Assembly: GCF_009905545.1 (NCBI RefSeq)
Contig: NZ_JAAALB010000012.1
Span: 62,001 to 126,000 of the forward strand
DNA length: 64,000 nt
Source: Cellulophaga sp. BC115SP
Lineage (GTDB): Bacteria; Bacteroidota; Bacteroidia; Cytophagales; Spirosomataceae
Reading direction: 5' to 3'
The notes beneath the pieces were generated by a model. That model made no database searches and was not told the origin of the DNA. It worked only from the letters and a program-made list of their open reading frames with translations. How positions within the stretch are numbered: position 1 is the stretch's first letter; the number at the start of each line of letters is the position of its first letter. Below, in pieces: positions 62,035-64,000 of this stretch. The position numbers were made by a program, and so were the translations under genes.

Positions 62035-62110
62035 GCGTCGAAGGCGCTGAGAATTGAATATTCTCGATAACAGCCTACGACGCCTTACAATAAGCTACCT
62101 ACGACGCCTT
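62035..62110 (-). repeat. Repeat cluster and terminator at the recombinase 3' end
   Basis: CCTACGACGCCTT occurs at 62074-62086 and 62098-62110; the second copy includes the recombinase stop codon. GCGTCGAAGGC at 62035-62045 is an inverted, one-mismatch copy and pairs with 62074, enclosing a smaller GAGAAT/ATTCTC palindrome. On the minus strand the hairpin is followed by TTTTATTTTTTT, so it can terminate the recombinase transcript. Confidence 0.6.
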
Positions 62111-62812
62111 CAAAATGCTTGAAATAGGTACTTTTCGGCGCTCAATTAATCTTTTTACGGTAGTTGGGTGAAACATTTTTCCCTTCGAAGTCCTAAATCC
62201 TTTAGAGTTTAGCTCATCTGCAATTTGTTGAAGGGTGTACAATCCTCGGTCGAATCTTTCAATTAAGGCCGAAGCCAAGCGATTGTTTAAATTTTTTAAG
62301 GCTTTTTGTTTTGTCGATGCGGCTCCCACGGCTCTTGATTCATTTGTAAAATTTTCAGGTTTACCTAATTTCACGCCCCGATTCTTCTTTGCCTGTAAGG
62401 CAGCTTTAGTTCGGATGCTTATCAGTTCACGTTCACGTTGCGCCAAACCTGCAAAAACTGCTAACGTGAAGGTATCCAAAACCCCGTTTTGAGTAGGAAT
62501 GTCACAACTTACAAATTTCCCTCGAACTTTTTCTAAAATATCAAAAGTATCTTTCACGTCACGACTGAGTCTATCTAACTTGGCTACTATCAAAAACGCA
62601 TCTTTGTCATTTAAGCAATCGGCAATCGCAGATTGAAGCATCGGTCTGTTGTCTATATCTTTACCCGACTCCGCTTCGATATACTCTTGCGCTACTTCAA
62701 TTTTATCAAGAGTTGCATAATGATAAATGATAGCTCGCTGTGCTTCTAATCCTAAGCCTGAGCGTTCTTGTCCTTTAGTCGAAACTCTCAGGTAGGCTAT
62801 ATACTTCTTCAT
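62099..62812 (-). CDS. Serine recombinase (resolvase/invertase family)
   Basis: The 237-residue protein has the resolvase catalytic domain with S11 in YLRVSTKGQERSGLGLEAQ. The AKLDRLSRDVKDTF and GLAQRERELISIRTKAALQAKK motifs (catalytic Arg) and the long E-helix are present. A C-terminal helix-turn-helix follows (YTLQQIADELNSKGFRTSKGKMFHPTTVKRLI). It is a full-length small recombinase. On a plasmid it would resolve multimers; inversion of a segment is an alternative. A nested palindrome just upstream may be its target. Confidence 0.92.
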   Translation of the reverse strand: MKKYIAYLRVSTKGQERSGLGLEAQRAIIYHYATLDKIEVAQEYIEAESGKDIDNRPMLQSAIADCLNDKDAFLIVAKLDRLSRDVKDTFDILEKVRGKFVSCDIPTQNGVLDTFTLAVFAGLAQRERELISIRTKAALQAKKNRGVKLGKPENFTNESRAVGAASTKQKALKNLNNRLASALIERFDRGLYTLQQIADELNSKGFRTSKGKMFHPTTVKRLIERRKVPISSILKAS

Positions 62813-62827
62813 ATAACAGTTTAGAAA

Positions 62828-62865
62828 ATTTTACAAGGCTACAATGCTCGTTATTGTCTTGTAAA
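62828..62865. promoter_or_regulatory. Nested palindrome upstream of the recombinase, candidate res site
   Basis: Outer arms TTTTACAAG / CTTGTAAAA (9 bp) and inner arms ACAAT / ATTGT (5 bp) form a 38-bp dyad 16 bp before the recombinase start. Resolvase target sites commonly lie here and also control the gene. Confidence 0.5.
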
Positions 62866-62911
62866 AATAATAGAAAAATACATAAGTCCAAATGACATCC
62901 ACTCTTAAAGA

Positions 62912-62951
62912 CAAAAAGTCTGACCAACTCGTGTGCTGATCAGACTTTTTG
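62912..62951. terminator. Terminator of the ohr gene
   Basis: A 12-bp perfect stem CAAAAAGTCTGA / TCAGACTTTTTG with a 16-nt loop. T tracts occur on both strands. It lies about 25 bp after the ohr stop. Confidence 0.78.
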
Positions 62952-62975
62952 ACAAAACTTAAGCTATTGCCAGTT

Positions 62976-63392
62976 TTACACAATTTCTAGTGTAACTGGC
63001 ATATTACCTCTCGTTGCATTTGAGTATGGACATACCTCATGGGCTTTTTCAACCAACGCTTGTGCAACTTCTTTTTCTACACCTGGAATATGTACTTTCA
63101 ATGTTGTTGATAAACCAAAGCCTCCTGCGTCGTTTTTACCGATAGCAACCTCTGCTGTTACAGAAGTTGTACCCGTAGTTACTTTTTGCATACGAATCAC
63201 AAGATTCAAAGCGCTATCAAAACACGCTGAATAGCCAGCAGCAAAAAGTTGTTCAGGGTTGGTAAATGCACCTCCTGTTCCTCCTAATTCCTTGGGCATT
63301 CTTACTTCTAAATCCAATACTCCGTCTGAAGATTTTACTTGTCCATTGCGACCACCTGTCGCTGTTGCCGATGCCTGATATAATGCTTGCAT
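62976..63392 (-). CDS. ohr: Organic hydroperoxide reductase, Ohr/OsmC family
   Basis: The 138-residue protein has the Ohr catalytic set: R15 in ATGGRNGQVKS, peroxidatic C57 in GYSACFDSAL, and resolving C121 in HEVCPYSNATRGN. It reduces fatty-acid and other organic hydroperoxides with lipoylated or thiol donors in the cytoplasm. Length and motifs are those of Ohr rather than OsmC. The regulator gene ohrR lies 93 bp upstream on the same strand. Confidence 0.95.
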   Translation of the reverse strand: MQALYQASATATGGRNGQVKSSDGVLDLEVRMPKELGGTGGAFTNPEQLFAAGYSACFDSALNLVIRMQKVTTGTTSVTAEVAIGKNDAGGFGLSTTLKVHIPGVEKEVAQALVEKAHEVCPYSNATRGNMPVTLEIV

Positions 63393-63485
63393 GATTGTAT
63401 AATTTTATTGCTTTATTAGAAAAACATACCACTAATAAGAGCAAATATTAGTTTATTGAATTATGATTAAAATTGTATTTTTCTG

Positions 63486-63917
63486 TTATTTCAAAGCTGA
63501 GGTTGTCTCCATTAGTTTATCTAATTGGGCTTTCAAATTGATAAACTCTTCCATCGAAAGTGCCAAGCATGAGGCTAACTTGAAGGGGATATCTTTCGCC
63601 TCATTTTCTAGTGTAATTCCTTTCTCAGTCAAGCTTACCAATACGACTCTTTCATCTGCTTTGTCACGTTGGCGGATTACTAATCCATCTTGTTCCATAC
63701 GCTTTAACAGCGGAGTTAATGTCCCACTATCGAGCAATAGCTTTTTCCCTAAATCCTTCACAGATAAACTTTTGGATTCCCATAAAACCAACAAGACTAG
63801 ATATTGTGGGTAGGTCAAGTCGAGTGGTTCGAGCAATGGTCTATACAGGGCAGTTATTTGCCTTGAAATAGCGTAAAAAGGAAAGCAAAGCTGGTTTTCT
63901 AACTTGAGTTGATTCAT
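63486..63917 (-). CDS. ohrR: OhrR, MarR-family peroxide-sensing repressor
   Basis: The 143-residue MarR protein has the redox-sensing Cys at C11 in LENQLCFPFYAISRQITALYRPLLEPLDLTYPQYLVLLVLWE. The winged helix-turn-helix is SVKDLGKKLLLDSGTLTPLLKRMEQDGLVIRQRDKADERVVLVSLTEKG. Oxidation of the Cys releases it from DNA and turns on ohr. The palindrome about 20 bp before its start closely resembles known OhrR operators, so it probably represses itself and ohr. Confidence 0.94.
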   Translation of the reverse strand: MNQLKLENQLCFPFYAISRQITALYRPLLEPLDLTYPQYLVLLVLWESKSLSVKDLGKKLLLDSGTLTPLLKRMEQDGLVIRQRDKADERVVLVSLTEKGITLENEAKDIPFKLASCLALSMEEFINLKAQLDKLMETTSALK

Positions 63918-63938
63918 TTGCTTGTTTTTTTTGTGTAA

Positions 63939-63962
63939 AATTAAATTGTAAACAATTTAATT
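63939..63962. promoter_or_regulatory. OhrR operator
   Basis: A perfect 24-bp palindrome with arms AATTAAATTGT / ACAATTTAATT around AA. It matches the AAATTGTA...ACAATTTA core known for Bacillus OhrR. The 93 bp between ohrR and ohr contain only half-site-like ATTGTA words, so both genes may be driven from here. Confidence 0.75.
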
Positions 63963-64000
63963 GCAAGATATTTTATTAAAATTTTCTGAAAATGCTAAAA

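Overview
The window reads as part of a large plasmid or chromid of a low-GC member of the Bacteroidota, most plausibly the order Cytophagales. Supports for the phylum are a SusC/SusD pair, TonB receptors with carboxypeptidase-regulatory N-termini, near-absence of Shine-Dalgarno sites, and several promoters of the TAnnTTTG type. No rRNA, tRNA, ribosomal-protein or other obvious housekeeping gene is seen. A Rep_3-type initiator, 13 iterons, parA and parB lie together at 44.4-48.8 kb. I read this as a replication and partition locus, so the window may be only one arc of a larger replicon.

Layout. 0-8.5 kb is a sensory block: a truncated NarL-type regulator, a CheY-like receiver, two histidine kinases (one with an N-terminal receiver), an AraC regulator, then a large multi-PAS kinase with its own receiver. 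8.6-16.7 kb holds an XRE/S24 repressor, a NIPSNAP protein, a small unknown protein, an MFS anion transporter, a secreted carboxylesterase, a metallophosphoesterase and a receiver whose phospho-acceptor Asp is Glu. 16.7-23.3 kb contains an FG-GAP/cytochrome-c lipoprotein and an iron-uptake group: [2Fe-2S] thioredoxin-like ferredoxin, PepSY membrane protein, siderophore receptor, and divergently an HMA-fold small protein plus a small Cys protein. The two divergent promoters there each carry a palindrome. 23.7-34.8 kb is a glycan-use region: SusC, SusD, a formylglycine-generating enzyme, GH127 and GH42.

35.0-43.6 kb is one minus-strand run that together can convert L-rhamnose to central metabolites: mutarotase, isomerase, kinase, fused rhamnulose-1-phosphate aldolase/lactaldehyde dehydrogenase, then LutA, LutB and LutC, which oxidise the L-lactate produced. 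A strong terminator follows lutC. 44.0-48.8 kb has a thioredoxin and the replication/partition locus. The iterons come in two sets, five at 21-22 bp spacing and eight at 43-46 bp spacing. Directly after parB there are three copies of a 33-bp unit with an exact 47-bp period, each holding a 25-bp palindrome; this is a good centromere candidate.

49.0-56.2 kb is a transglutaminase/DUF2126 amidoligase, a circularly permuted ATP-grasp/alpha-E protein and a second transglutaminase. This is a known but functionally uncharacterised predicted peptide-modification system. 56.4-64.0 kb has a GH3 enzyme, an acyl-CoA dehydrogenase/phosphotransferase pair like the two halves of ACAD11, a small unknown gene, a serine recombinase with a nested palindrome upstream, and an ohr/ohrR peroxide-defence pair with a clear OhrR-type operator.

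All calls are from reading the sequence and translations; no database search was possible.
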